From UBA1731 sp963626295 (GTDB lineage Bacteria > Verrucomicrobiota > Kiritimatiellia > RFP12 > UBA1067), in assembly GCA_963626295.1 (NCBI GenBank), contig CAVFWS010000067.1, positions 1 to 10,565 on the forward strand: a DNA stretch of 10,565 nt, read 5' to 3'. Below the pieces are notes generated by a model. That model saw nothing but the letters and a program-made list of their open reading frames with translations. It did no database searches and was not told the origin of the DNA. Position numbers and translations under genes: made by a program. Numbering within the stretch: position 1 is the first letter of the stretch; every line of letters begins with the position of its first letter. Positions 1 to 7,589 of the stretch are shown piece by piece.

Positions 1-1
1 G

Positions 2-3000
2 GTCAGATTCCATCGCCGTGTTTCACTCATGACTGCCATCGCAAGTGGCGCTTTCGCGTCCATCTTGTATGCGACGGATGGTGTGTGGATACAGTCGGAC
101 TCGAATGCCCCGGAAACGGCCTACCTCTGGAATGATGGGAGCAATTGGCAGAGTGGCAATGTGCCGACCGACAGCGAGTCGATTGCCGATTTTGGGACGA
201 TATCCGGTTCTTCGGCGACTCGTTATGTCCGATTGCCTGATGCGCTTTCACTGAAGTCTGTCAAATATGGTGCGGCGAGTGGCAATCTGCGGCTGGTTGG
301 CGATGGGTGTCTTGACCTTTACGATGGCGGTTTGGACAAATCCGGCGTGATCACTGACTATCTGCGCATTTATTCGGATATCCGCGTCATGGGCAAGTCG
401 GCATTTGTGCAGTTCAAGGCATCGGAACTCTGTGGTGACATTCGATCAAGTTCGACCATGATAGTCCTTTCGTCCGGATCGTTTGTTCATCGCCTGGATC
501 TCTATGCCAACAAGGCGGGTGGCGAGCGCATTTCGCCCATGGGGGATGCGCTTACGTTATCCCAGTCGTTTGGCGACTTGCGCATTCGCTGTCCCGAAAG
601 TTCGCCAACGAACAGTGTTTCCCGTTGGACGCTTGTTGCGAACAGCCGGATCGCACGACGTGTAGGCGATGGCGATCATGCCCTCCCTGTAGGGACGCTT
701 GTGCTGGCCTCGAATGGTGCGTTGCCGAACGGGTGCTTCCTGAGGCGAATCTATGACCGCGATCTTATCGAACTGAGCGAAGACGCGACGATCGATGGTG
801 AGGCGGATTTGACTTTTGCGGCGCTCTCCCAAAAGTATGAGCAGGCGTTTTCCGGATTGGGGACCATGGGGGCGAATTTCCCCGCTACCGTGATGCTTTC
901 CAAGTATCGGAATGAAGACGAGGCCAGACTGACGTTTGGTTTTCTTGATCGTCCAGGGTTCCCTGTCAGCGAAAGCCGCGGAGTTGTCTTCGATTCAGAA
1001 ACGGCTTATCCTGGAACAATTGTCCTTGACAAGGTAAGTTCCATTCAGCCGGTGGTTTTGAAGAATTGCCATATTGAATTTGCGGGAGAGGGATTTGTGA
1101 ATCCAGCATATGTGCGGCATGATTCGCCGATGTCCTATTCCCGTCTTACCGTGGCGGATGGTTTGTCGGCAGGCATCACGTGCCTCTCGAATGTAGTTGG
1201 ACGGTTGGTCAAGGATGGAACGGGCGTATTGACCGTGGCGTTGCCGCATTCGCATGCAGAAACGGGGTCTCTCATCAACACAGGCACGATCAGGGTGGAA
1301 GAGGGGATGCTCAGGATTCTTTCCGGCGACAGCGGAACAGAACCGGCCATCAGGAAACTTGAAATCGGCGCAGCGGGGGAACTCTGCCTTCCCGATGGGG
1401 TTGTGCTGACCGTGGATGAGCTGGCGGCAGAACCAGGCGCCGTCGTTTCCGGCAAAGGCGTCGTTCGCCTAAATGCAATACAGGATGTAGGAGAGGTCGC
1501 ATTGAAGGACGGGGCGAGGATAGAGACGCGCATTGGTGGCAAAGGCCGTGAACGTGTAGTTACTTCGGTCAAGGCGAATGTCGTGGGGACGCCGGCATTT
1601 TGGGTCGATGCGAGCAAAGCCGCCTCGATGGAGATTGAGACGGCAGGCGATGCGAGACGCGTCAAGGTTTGGCACGATTGTCGTGAAAGCGTTGAAGACT
1701 TCCACTCGCCGAAATATATGTTCGCCACGAATGTGGCCGATGTGAGCCCTGCGTTGATCAGGAACGCGAATGGAGATGACTATGCGGTTGACTTTGCGCA
1801 TCACACGGCAGAGGCTTCGGAGATAGAGAAGACGGAGGCGCTTGTCTGGAGTGTACCGGTATCAAACATCAAGGCGGTCTTCAAGGTACTGGACCCATCT
1901 ACCGCCGGCGGCACTTGCGTACTGGGGCAGACTACACGCCTGTCAGGGTATTCGGAAGTCATGCGGCGTACACAGTATGGTTCGATTGACGGCGGGGCGC
2001 ACATTCTCCATTCGTCCGCCAAGGCGAGGCAATGCGTCAACTTCTTGAACGGTGAGCGTGTGACGCGGTGGACCAGCCCGGAACCCGGTTATCCCGTCCA
2101 GACGTATGCATACAATGGCAAGACGTTTACGCGGGTTGTGTTGCACGAGATCTGGAACACGAACAATGTCGATCTGGCGGCAGACGCATTTGGCTATTCG
2201 TGCTACACGAAGAATGCGAACGGCGTTGACCGCATTTGCGAGTGCCTGGTCTACACGAACGACCTGACCTATGCCGAACGTCTTCAGGTCGCCGAATACC
2301 TGACGCAGAAGTGGTGCGGCGGCGAGGTGACATATGATCGCTTTGGCGGGATTGCGGAACGCATTGATGCGCTGAAAGGCGGAATGGACTACCATGTCGC
2401 TGACGGGGACTATGTGGCTGTCGATAAGATTGAGGGCACTGGGACATTCGCGAAAACAGGTGTCGGCGTGATGTATGTGGACGACATCCATGCGCCAGAG
2501 GTCAACTTGAAGGTGGCAGAGGGTACATTGACGATTCGCTCCATCCTGGCCGGGAGGGAAAAACTGCCGCAAGGGGCGTATATGCACCTTGATGCCTCGG
2601 ATGCGACGACGCTGACTGATGTTGATGGCGGCGTTGCCGAATGGCGTGATTGGCGTGGTGCGGATTATCCGTCCGCGACACCTAAATTTGCAATGCCTGC
2701 TGTCAAATCAGTTGAAGAACTTGGCGGCAAGAGTGTCGTTGATTTCGGGGATTTCCGAAAATATGACTCTGCGACGAAATCGGCTGGTAAGGGGCTGCAG
2801 TTCTCCGCCTTGAATGAGACGCGCTCGGCGTTCTTCGTCTATGGCAGTGCGCGGGGCGGCGGCAGTCTCGTCGGTGGTGGCGAAGGGGATTACAATACCA
2901 CCGGACTGTTCCGTGGGACGGGCGAGACATTGGGCGCGAATCCGGAATCGCCCTTGATCTCATCCGAAGCCGCAGTGCCGCGCTATGTTCGGCTTGCGGC

Positions 3001-3694
3001 TTCGTCAAGCCGTGATTTTGGCGGAACCCGATTCCGTCGTGATGGCGTGGATTTCCGAACTGGATCGGATGGCTTTGGCGGAAAGTACGAAGTCATTTCG
3101 CTTGTGACGCCGGATGCGTACGTATCAAGTGCGCTTTCCCTGAACCATTACGCAAATTACAGCGGTGGACAGGATATCGGGGAGGCAATTATATATGGTC
3201 GGATGCTTTCAGAAGAGAACGTGAAGCTTGTCGAGACGTACTTGCGCAACAAGTGGTTTGGCGATGCGCTTCCCTGCGGCTATCGGCAGGCGCGTGTCGC
3301 GTCTCTGGACGTTGCGGCGGGGGCGATGGTGTCGCTGTGCGGCAATGCGCCGCTGGTTGTGGGGACCATTTCTGGCGGGGGCATCGTAGACGGCTCTGTT
3401 TCGCTGGATGGCGGTGAGTTGTTTGTGACGGTTTCCGACGACGGTTCCGTACCCACGCTGACGCTTGGTGCGATTAGCCTGACGGATTCGGTTCTTGTGC
3501 GATTTGGAGGCATGGTCAAGAACCTTGCGGTTGGAGATTATGTGCTCATCAGGTCTGAGGCCATCAAAGCGGGGAATGCCGTCACATGGCCGGTGAATGG
3601 GCTCCCGGCGAATCGCCGATGCGTACTTAGGGCCGTTGACGGCGCCCTCGTCGCTCAGATCTGCAAGGCCGGTACGGTTGTCCATATCAGGTAG
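2..3694 (+). CDS. Large secreted beta-rich protein with tandem LamG-like modules (5' end outside window)
   Basis: The reading frame is open to the left edge. An ATG at 29 gives 1221 residues, but the codons before it read VRFHRRVSL, a good basic n-region for the hydrophobic stretch TAIASGAFASILYA. I therefore think the true start lies just outside the window and the protein is exported by a Sec-type signal peptide. Numbered from the ATG at 29, about 20-390 is a beta-strand-rich region. About 395-432 (KDGTGVLTV..., then GTIRVEEGMLRIL) and about 808-840 (AKTGVGVMYV..., then VAEGTLTI) resemble autotransporter-associated beta-strand repeats. Two LamG/concanavalin-like modules lie at about 521-765 and 850-1080. 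Each opens with a DAS motif and a W-x-D pair and closes with a helix ending in QKW or NKW followed by G. The C-terminus (1085-1221) is again beta-rich. There is no PEP-CTERM-like anchor or outer-membrane barrel. Such proteins are abundant in Kiritimatiellota; a surface adhesin or glycan-binding role is inference. Confidence 0.85.
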   Translation, partial: VRFHRRVSLMTAIASGAFASILYATDGVWIQSDSNAPETAYLWNDGSNWQSGNVPTDSESIADFGTISGSSATRYVRLPDALSLKSVKYGAASGNLRLVGDGCLDLYDGGLDKSGVITDYLRIYSDIRVMGKSAFVQFKASELCGDIRSSSTMIVLSSGSFVHRLDLYANKAGGERISPMGDALTLSQSFGDLRIRCPESSPTNSVSRWTLVANSRIARRVGDGDHALPVGTLVLASNGALPNGCFLRRIYDRDLIELSEDATIDGEADLTFAALSQKYEQAFSGLGTMGANFPATVMLSKYRNEDEARLTFGFLDRPGFPVSESRGVVFDSETAYPGTIVLDKVSSIQPVVLKNCHIEFAGEGFVNPAYVRHDSPMSYSRLTVADGLSAGITCLSNVVGRLVKDGTGVLTVALPHSHAETGSLINTGTIRVEEGMLRILSGDSGTEPAIRKLEIGAAGELCLPDGVVLTVDELAAEPGAVVSGKGVVRLNAIQDVGEVALKDGARIETRIGGKGRERVVTSVKANVVGTPAFWVDASKAASMEIETAGDARRVKVWHDCRESVEDFHSPKYMFATNVADVSPALIRNANGDDYAVDFAHHTAEASEIEKTEALVWSVPVSNIKAVFKVLDPSTAGGTCVLGQTTRLSGYSEVMRRTQYGSIDGGAHILHSSAKARQCVNFLNGERVTRWTSPEPGYPVQTYAYNGKTFTRVVLHEIWNTNNVDLAADAFGYSCYTKNANGVDRICECLVYTNDLTYAERLQVAEYLTQKWCGGEVTYDRFGGIAERIDALKGGMDYHVADGDYVAVDKIEGTGTFAKTGVGVMYVDDIHAPEVNLKVAEGTLTIRSILAGREKLPQGAYMHLDASDATTLTDVDGGVAEWRDWRGADYPSATPKFAMPAVKSVEELGGKSVVDFGDFRKYDSATKSAGKGLQFSALNETRSAFFVYGSARGGGSLVGGGEGDYNTTGLFRGTGETLGANPESPLISSEAAVPRYVRLAASSSRDFGGTRFRRDGVDFRTGSDGFGGKYEVISLVTPDAYVSSALSLNHYANYSGGQDIGEAIIYGRMLSEENVKLVETYLRNKWFGDALPCGYRQARVASLDVAAGAMVSLCGNAPLVVGTISGGGIVDGSVSLDGGELFVTVSDDGSVPTLTLGAISLTDSVLVRFGGMVKNLAVGDYVLIRSEAIKAGNAVTWPVNGLPANRRCVLRAVDGALVAQICKAGTVVHIR

Positions 3695-3717
3695 GGAACC
3701 CGCGTCCATTTGGCGTG

Positions 3718-3726
3718 TGGTATAAT
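3718..3726 (+). promoter_or_regulatory. Extended -10 promoter for the deacetylase-like gene
   Basis: TGGTATAAT at 3718-3726 combines a TGn extension with a perfect TATAAT. It lies 34 bases before the chosen start codon at 3761, which would leave a leader of roughly 25-30 bases. No good -35 hexamer is seen at 16-18 bp spacing, as expected for an extended -10 promoter. It sits right after the stop codon of the large upstream gene, so the downstream gene is probably its own transcription unit. Confidence 0.6.
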
Positions 3727-3760
3727 TAGCGGAAACTTATGTCAGTGGAGGGGTAGGGAA

Positions 3761-4909
3761 ATGAAACGCAGAGACTTCATAGTTGGGGCCGGAGCCGTGT
3801 TCGCCGGTTGCGTGGCGGACAAGGCCGGTGGAAGGGCGGCAGAGGGAATCCGCACGGTGCGCCAGGAAGATCCGGCGGTGCAGGCCGCGAAGTCCGCAAG
3901 GCTTTCGACCTGCCGCGAACTCGGCTCCACAATGTCTGATGTAGAGGAGCGACGCACGAGAAATATCCCCGGAAAGCGCGCCGCGTTCTACATTGACGAC
4001 GTGATCTTCTGTTTTCAGGATCTCGCGAAAGACAGGCCGAAGTCCATCTGGGACCACTTCTATTTCGCGGCGTTCAAGGAGGCGCACGAGAAGTATGGGC
4101 TTAAGGTCCAGATGAACATTTTCTACCGTGGGGATTTCTTCTACGGCATGGACTCCGCGAAATTCACGCTTAAGGATATGCCCGACATCTGGAAAGGCGA
4201 ATTCCAGGAGGCAAAGGATTGGCTCAGGTTCGGTTTCCACTCGTATAGCGAATTCCCTGACTATCCGTGGATAAACGCGAGCTATTCCGACGTAAAGGAG
4301 TGCTGGGAATTGCTGAAGGGTGAAGTGGATCGCTTTGCCGGGCCGGGATGCTGGGCGTATGCGGTCACTCCGCACTGGGGGCCGATGTCAAAGGAGGGAT
4401 GCGTTGCCCTCAGGGATTGCGGGGTGAAGGCCATTTGGTGCTCTGCCGGAAAGCGCTACGAGTACGCGGGCGACCGCACGATACTGCCATACATGCATGG
4501 GCAGCGGATAGAGGAACGTCGCAAGCCCGAGACCGCGATGTTCTGGCGTCCGGGCGGCGGCGAGGACATATCCGTATCCGCCTGTGGCTACAACCATCTT
4601 TCCGAGGCGCAGGTGAAGCGTACGAGTGGCACGTACAACTGGCTGCACGACCGTGCCACGGGCTGCAATTTCATGACGTTTGGATGTGGTGCGCCGTGCC
4701 TCAACCTGTATAGACTTGAGGATATCCCTGCCCGTATGGGCCAGATACTCGGCAATGAGTACATCATCCATGCCACGCATGAGGAATACTGGTTTCCCCG
4801 ATATTTCGCCTATCAGCCAGATTCCAAGGAGAAGCTTTTTGCGGCCTGCAAGATGGTTCATGACGCCGGCATCCCGTATTTCTTCATAGAGGACAAGATT
4901 GACTGGTGA
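3761..4909 (+). CDS. Tat-exported, possibly lipid-anchored, polysaccharide deacetylase-fold-like protein
   Basis: The product is 382 residues from the ATG at 3761. The frame is open from an ATG at 3710, but 3761 is preferred because GGAGGGG (3747-3753) precedes it and because the protein then begins MKRRDFIVGAGAVFAGC. That is a twin-arginine signal (R3-R4) ending in a possible lipobox F14-A15-G16-C17. From about residue 73 the body resembles a NodB/polysaccharide-deacetylase (TIM-barrel-like) fold. It has an acidic pair D79-D80 on the first strand (YIDDVIF), H160-S-Y-S-E followed by FPDYP, TPHWGP at 203-208, a CGYNHLSE motif, and a late HATHEEY segment (H337, H340, E341) near the C-terminus. 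From memory, an uncharacterised family in gut bacteria shares the DD, FPDYP, PHW and CGYNH signatures. The second motif is not the classical H-x3-H of NodB enzymes, so substrate and chemistry are unknown. It probably acts in the periplasm or at the envelope on carbohydrate. It has its own promoter. Confidence 0.75.
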   Translation: MKRRDFIVGAGAVFAGCVADKAGGRAAEGIRTVRQEDPAVQAAKSARLSTCRELGSTMSDVEERRTRNIPGKRAAFYIDDVIFCFQDLAKDRPKSIWDHFYFAAFKEAHEKYGLKVQMNIFYRGDFFYGMDSAKFTLKDMPDIWKGEFQEAKDWLRFGFHSYSEFPDYPWINASYSDVKECWELLKGEVDRFAGPGCWAYAVTPHWGPMSKEGCVALRDCGVKAIWCSAGKRYEYAGDRTILPYMHGQRIEERRKPETAMFWRPGGGEDISVSACGYNHLSEAQVKRTSGTYNWLHDRATGCNFMTFGCGAPCLNLYRLEDIPARMGQILGNEYIIHATHEEYWFPRYFAYQPDSKEKLFAACKMVHDAGIPYFFIEDKIDW

Positions 4910-4959
4910 CGTACGTTGGCATCTTCTGCCCACAGCTGTCGCCGAAGACTTTTGGGGTG

Positions 4960-4988
4960 TTGCGTTTAGGGTGCAAATACGATATAAT
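4960..4988 (+). promoter_or_regulatory. Sigma70-type promoter upstream of frr
   Basis: TTGCGT at 4960-4965 and a perfect TATAAT at 4983-4988 are separated by exactly 17 bp. Transcription would start near 4995, giving a leader of about 35 bases that contains a run of seven T (4997-5003) and the ribosome binding site AGGAGA (5020-5025), 5 bases before the frr ATG. The gap 4910-5030 contains nothing else that I can identify, and no terminator hairpin for the upstream gene is evident. Confidence 0.7.
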
Positions 4989-5030
4989 CACATCCGTTTT
5001 TTTGGAGAGAGAAGATTTTAGGAGAACCAC

Positions 5031-5594
5031 ATGGAAAACGTGAATGATGTCCTGGCCGATGCAAACGCCAAAATCGCAAAGAGCTTCGATACGCTCAAGG
5101 CGCAGTTCGCCGGGCTGCGCACGGGCAAGGCCTCCCCGTCGCTTGTCGATGGCGTGAAGGTCGACTACTATGGCGCACCGACCCCCATCAAGAACCTCGC
5201 GACGATATCTACGCCCGAGCCGCGCCAGATCAAGATCGCGCCGTTCGATCCAAGCGTGCTTGGGGAGATGAACAAGGCGATACTCGCCGCGAACCTCGGC
5301 GTCACTCCGCAGACGGATGGCCGTGTGCTTCGCATCACCATACCTGAGCTCAACGAGGAGCGCAGGAAGGAGATCGTCAAGGTGGCAAAGAAGCAGGCCG
5401 AGGACCAGAAGATTGTGATGCGCAACGTGCGCCGTGACGCCAACGATGCCGTCAAGAAGCTTGAGAAGGACAAGAAGATCACGGAGGACGAGCGCGATCA
5501 GGGCTTTGAGAGGATCCAGAAGGCCACCGACGACGGCATCGCCAAGATAGACGCCGAGCTTAAGGTGAAGGAAGCCGAAGTGATGGCCGTGTGA
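5031..5594 (+). CDS. frr: Ribosome recycling factor
   Basis: The product is 187 residues, close to the family norm of about 185. RRF acts with EF-G in the cytoplasm to split the post-termination ribosome so subunits, mRNA and tRNA can be reused. The architecture is complete. Helical domain I is made of residues 1-31 and 105-187, and the beta domain II insert lies at about 32-104. Hallmarks are LRTGKASPSLVD (29-40), the Y-Y-G-x-P-T-P-I segment (46-53), IAPFDPS (69-75), and the arginine-rich RNVRRDAND (131-139) that contacts 23S rRNA in the family. The start is supported by AGGAGA 5 bases upstream. frr is commonly downstream of rpsB-tsf-pyrH; here none of these is adjacent and the gene has its own promoter. 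It is followed after 57 bp by the Pro-rich protein gene, probably co-transcribed. Confidence 0.98.
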   Translation: MENVNDVLADANAKIAKSFDTLKAQFAGLRTGKASPSLVDGVKVDYYGAPTPIKNLATISTPEPRQIKIAPFDPSVLGEMNKAILAANLGVTPQTDGRVLRITIPELNEERRKEIVKVAKKQAEDQKIVMRNVRRDANDAVKKLEKDKKITEDERDQGFERIQKATDDGIAKIDAELKVKEAEVMAV

Positions 5595-5632
5595 CGGCCG
5601 GTTGCATCGCAGATTAAAGGATTCACGAATCC
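5585..5632 (+). other. Two small inverted repeats at the end of frr
   Basis: GGCCGT (5585-5590) and ACGGCC (5594-5599) form a 6-bp stem with a 3-base loop that covers the frr stop codon. GGATT (5619-5623) and AATCC (5628-5632) form a second small stem, with CACG between, just before the AAGGAGGG ribosome binding site of the next gene. Neither is followed by a U-run, so they are not convincing terminators. They might slow ribosomes, protect the mRNA end or tune translation of the next gene. The stems are short and could be chance in GC-rich DNA. Confidence 0.25.
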
Positions 5633-5651
5633 AGTTGGCAAGGAGGGTCAG

Positions 5652-6704
5652 ATGAGCGAAGATGTCGAGATGAAGCCGATTGCGCCGGAAGAGGCTGGGG
5701 GCGTTCCGCCGAAGGTGGATCTGTCCGCCGTGGCGTCCGCCCCGGCGGCCTCCACGGTGAAGCTCAAGCCGATAATCAGGAGGCCTGTCATCCGCAAGCC
5801 GGTCATCGGCGGCGCGAAGCCGGTTGTGCTGAAGCCCGCGGCCGGCGTCCCTCCGGCGCCGGCGGCGGTCCCGGAGGCAGCCGCAGAGGCGGAGAAGGCC
5901 GAGCCGGTCCCTGCCGTAAAGCCCGTGCAGGATGCGATGCCCGCACAGGCGATCCTCCACAAGACCGGCATAATAGCGGAAGGCATCCTCACGCCCGCGC
6001 AGGCACAGGCCGCAAAGACCAAGACGTCCCGCATCTCGCTTGAGTCCGCGATAGGCGTCGCCCCCACGATCAAGAGCGGCGCTCCGATGAAGACCATCAA
6101 GCTGCGCCGCCTTACCGACATTCCGCCGGCTCCGGGCGCGGTGAAGATCGATGCGGCCAAGCCCTCGCCGGCAGCTTCACCGTCGGATCCTGCGCCGACC
6201 CCTGCGGAAGCTCCCCAGCCGGCGACGCCGGCCCCGGCACCGGCCGAGGGCGTTAAGCCGGAGGCGGAGCCTGTCGCCGCGCAGCCTTTGGAGAAGCCCA
6301 CTACCATGACGCAGAAGAAGACGCTCAAGCTTCAGCGTCCGGGGTTCAAGCGTCCTACCGTTGGCGGCCTCAAGCGGCCAGGCGCACCTGCCTCGCCTAC
6401 GGAGAGCAAGCCTACGGCGGATGCCGGGGTTGCCGACCTCGCTGGCGATGTGGCCGAGCTTCCGCCTGTGTCCGAAATGGCGGACATCAAGCCGATGCCG
6501 CCTGTCGCGGATTTGCCGGACGATTCCTCTGCCACTGTCGCCGGCGTGCCGTCCTGGCTGAACGTCTCCACGATTCTGGCCGGAGTCGCGGCATTGATCG
6601 TGATGTGCCTGTGCACATGGACGCTTTTCCGCGAAGCGGTCGGCCCTGCCGCAGGACCGAACGATCTCGCCTCGTTCCATTCGGATACAGATTACCGCCG
6701 GTAG
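5652..6704 (+). CDS. Pro/Ala-rich protein with single C-terminal transmembrane anchor, family unknown
   Basis: The product is 350 residues, started by the ATG at 5652 after a strong ribosome binding site, AAGGAGGG (5640-5647). There is no N-terminal signal peptide. About 300 residues of low-complexity sequence rich in Pro, Ala, Val and Lys are followed by a single hydrophobic segment at about 305-326 and a polar tail of about 24 residues. It is therefore probably tail-anchored with a long cytoplasmic, disordered N-terminal part. A short basic motif, T-(V/I/L)-K-L-(K/R/Q)-(P/R), occurs three times: TVKLKP at 35-40, TIKLRR at 148-153 and TLKLQR at 224-229. The first and third are followed by further Arg/Lys-Pro repeats (RRPVIRKPVI; RPGFKRP). 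A TSRISLESAIG patch lies before the second copy. I do not recognise the family and assign no function. It lies 57 bp after frr and 6 bp before the first ABC permease gene, so it probably belongs to the same operon as the exporter. Docking of a partner by the repeated motif is speculation. Confidence 0.8.
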   Translation: MSEDVEMKPIAPEEAGGVPPKVDLSAVASAPAASTVKLKPIIRRPVIRKPVIGGAKPVVLKPAAGVPPAPAAVPEAAAEAEKAEPVPAVKPVQDAMPAQAILHKTGIIAEGILTPAQAQAAKTKTSRISLESAIGVAPTIKSGAPMKTIKLRRLTDIPPAPGAVKIDAAKPSPAASPSDPAPTPAEAPQPATPAPAPAEGVKPEAEPVAAQPLEKPTTMTQKKTLKLQRPGFKRPTVGGLKRPGAPASPTESKPTADAGVADLAGDVAELPPVSEMADIKPMPPVADLPDDSSATVAGVPSWLNVSTILAGVAALIVMCLCTWTLFREAVGPAAGPNDLASFHSDTDYRR

Positions 6705-6710
6705 TCGCTT

Positions 6711-7589
6711 ATGCGGCGATTCGTGGCAATTGCGCGCACGGCTGCGGTAGAGACGATGTCGCAGCCGCTTTCGGCCATCCTGTTCGCGGTCGCGGCGCTG
6801 GCCATCCATGTGTTGCCGGCGTTCCAGTACCACAGGTTTGGCGCGCCTGGGAGGCTGGCAAGGGAAACGGGGCTTTCCGGCCTTTTCGTATTCGGGCTTC
6901 TCTTTGCGGTTCCGGCCATAGTCAGGACGATAGGCCGATCCCTTGAGACGGGAGTCGCCGCCGCCACGCTTGCGCTCGGCGTCTCCCGTCCAATGTATTT
7001 CATCGCGCATCTTGCCGGGACGCTGCTTGTGTTCGCGATGTTTTTCGTCTCGATCGTTTCCGCCACGGCGGTTTCGTCGTTTTCGTGCGTCAAGGCATCC
7101 ACTATCCTGACCGCCGAGGGAGTCGTTCGCGTATGGGGACCCGCATTTGGCGTTGGAGTATGCTGCTCCATTATCCCGTTCGCCGTTGCGGCGCTTGTAA
7201 ACCGCTTTCTGGATGGGCGTTTCTGCCTTTGGACGTGCATGCTCACCGTGGCTTTCCAGATGGTCGGGTTCGCCATGTTCCATGATGCCGCCTCCGTAGC
7301 GAAAGTGGCGCCTGCCCTCTGCACGATATCGGTTGCCTGCATCGCTTATGTGGCGATGGCCGGAGCGTTGTCCACCCGCCTCAGCGTGAACTGGGTGTCG
7401 GCGTGCGTGGCTGTGGCCGTCATCATGGGCTTTGTGTCCCCGGTCGGATCCGTCATGCCCGACATGGGGATGTTCTGGCTTGCGGAGGGAGACCGCCTTG
7501 CGGTCGCGCCGATCTGCGCCGGCGCCGCGCTCGCCATGCTTTGGACTGTCGTTGGATGTCTTTCCCTGGAAAGGAAGGAGCTTGGATGA
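6711..7589 (+). CDS. ABC-2 type transporter permease, first subunit
   Basis: The product is 292 residues with about six to eight hydrophobic segments (roughly 20-37, 55-73, 100-122, 143-165, 170-190, 203-221, 228-246, 266-286). Between the second and third lies SLETGVAAATLALGVSRPMYFIAHLAG. This resembles the cytoplasmic coupling segment of ABC-2 permeases, where an acidic residue is followed by a hydrophobic stretch and a (V/P)SR-x-x-Y motif. The ATPase encoded immediately downstream supports the call. The protein should sit in the inner membrane and pair with the second permease to form the export channel. The start lies 6 bases after the preceding stop and has no clear ribosome binding site, so translation is probably coupled to the Pro-rich gene. 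Its stop overlaps the ATPase start (ATGA at 7586-7589). The substrate cannot be read from the sequence. Confidence 0.8.
   Translation: MRRFVAIARTAAVETMSQPLSAILFAVAALAIHVLPAFQYHRFGAPGRLARETGLSGLFVFGLLFAVPAIVRTIGRSLETGVAAATLALGVSRPMYFIAHLAGTLLVFAMFFVSIVSATAVSSFSCVKASTILTAEGVVRVWGPAFGVGVCCSIIPFAVAALVNRFLDGRFCLWTCMLTVAFQMVGFAMFHDAASVAKVAPALCTISVACIAYVAMAGALSTRLSVNWVSACVAVAVIMGFVSPVGSVMPDMGMFWLAEGDRLAVAPICAGAALAMLWTVVGCLSLERKELG

Noticed and set aside
1135..1728. 197-codon open frame on the - strand
   Set aside because: It lies entirely inside the large secreted protein, antisense, with a Ser/Thr/Pro-biased product and no start signal.
3710..3760. 17-residue N-terminal extension of the deacetylase-like protein
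   Set aside because: It would start upstream of the TATAAT promoter box and hide the twin-arginine signal. The ATG at 3761 has a ribosome binding site in front.
4997..5003. Run of seven T as a possible terminator for the upstream gene
   Set aside because: No stable GC-rich stem precedes it. Only a 4-bp TTGC/GCAA pairing is visible, and the run lies downstream of the frr promoter -10 box, in the leader.
4884..5960. 358-codon open frame on the - strand
   Set aside because: It covers frr in antisense, and frr is unmistakable. The product is a biased Leu/Arg-rich sequence.
7403..7585. N-terminal extension of the ABC ATPase from an upstream in-frame ATG
   Set aside because: The extension would overlap 183 bases of the first permease, is Arg/Cys-rich and domain-free. 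The ATG at 7586 has a ribosome binding site and the ATGA overlap.
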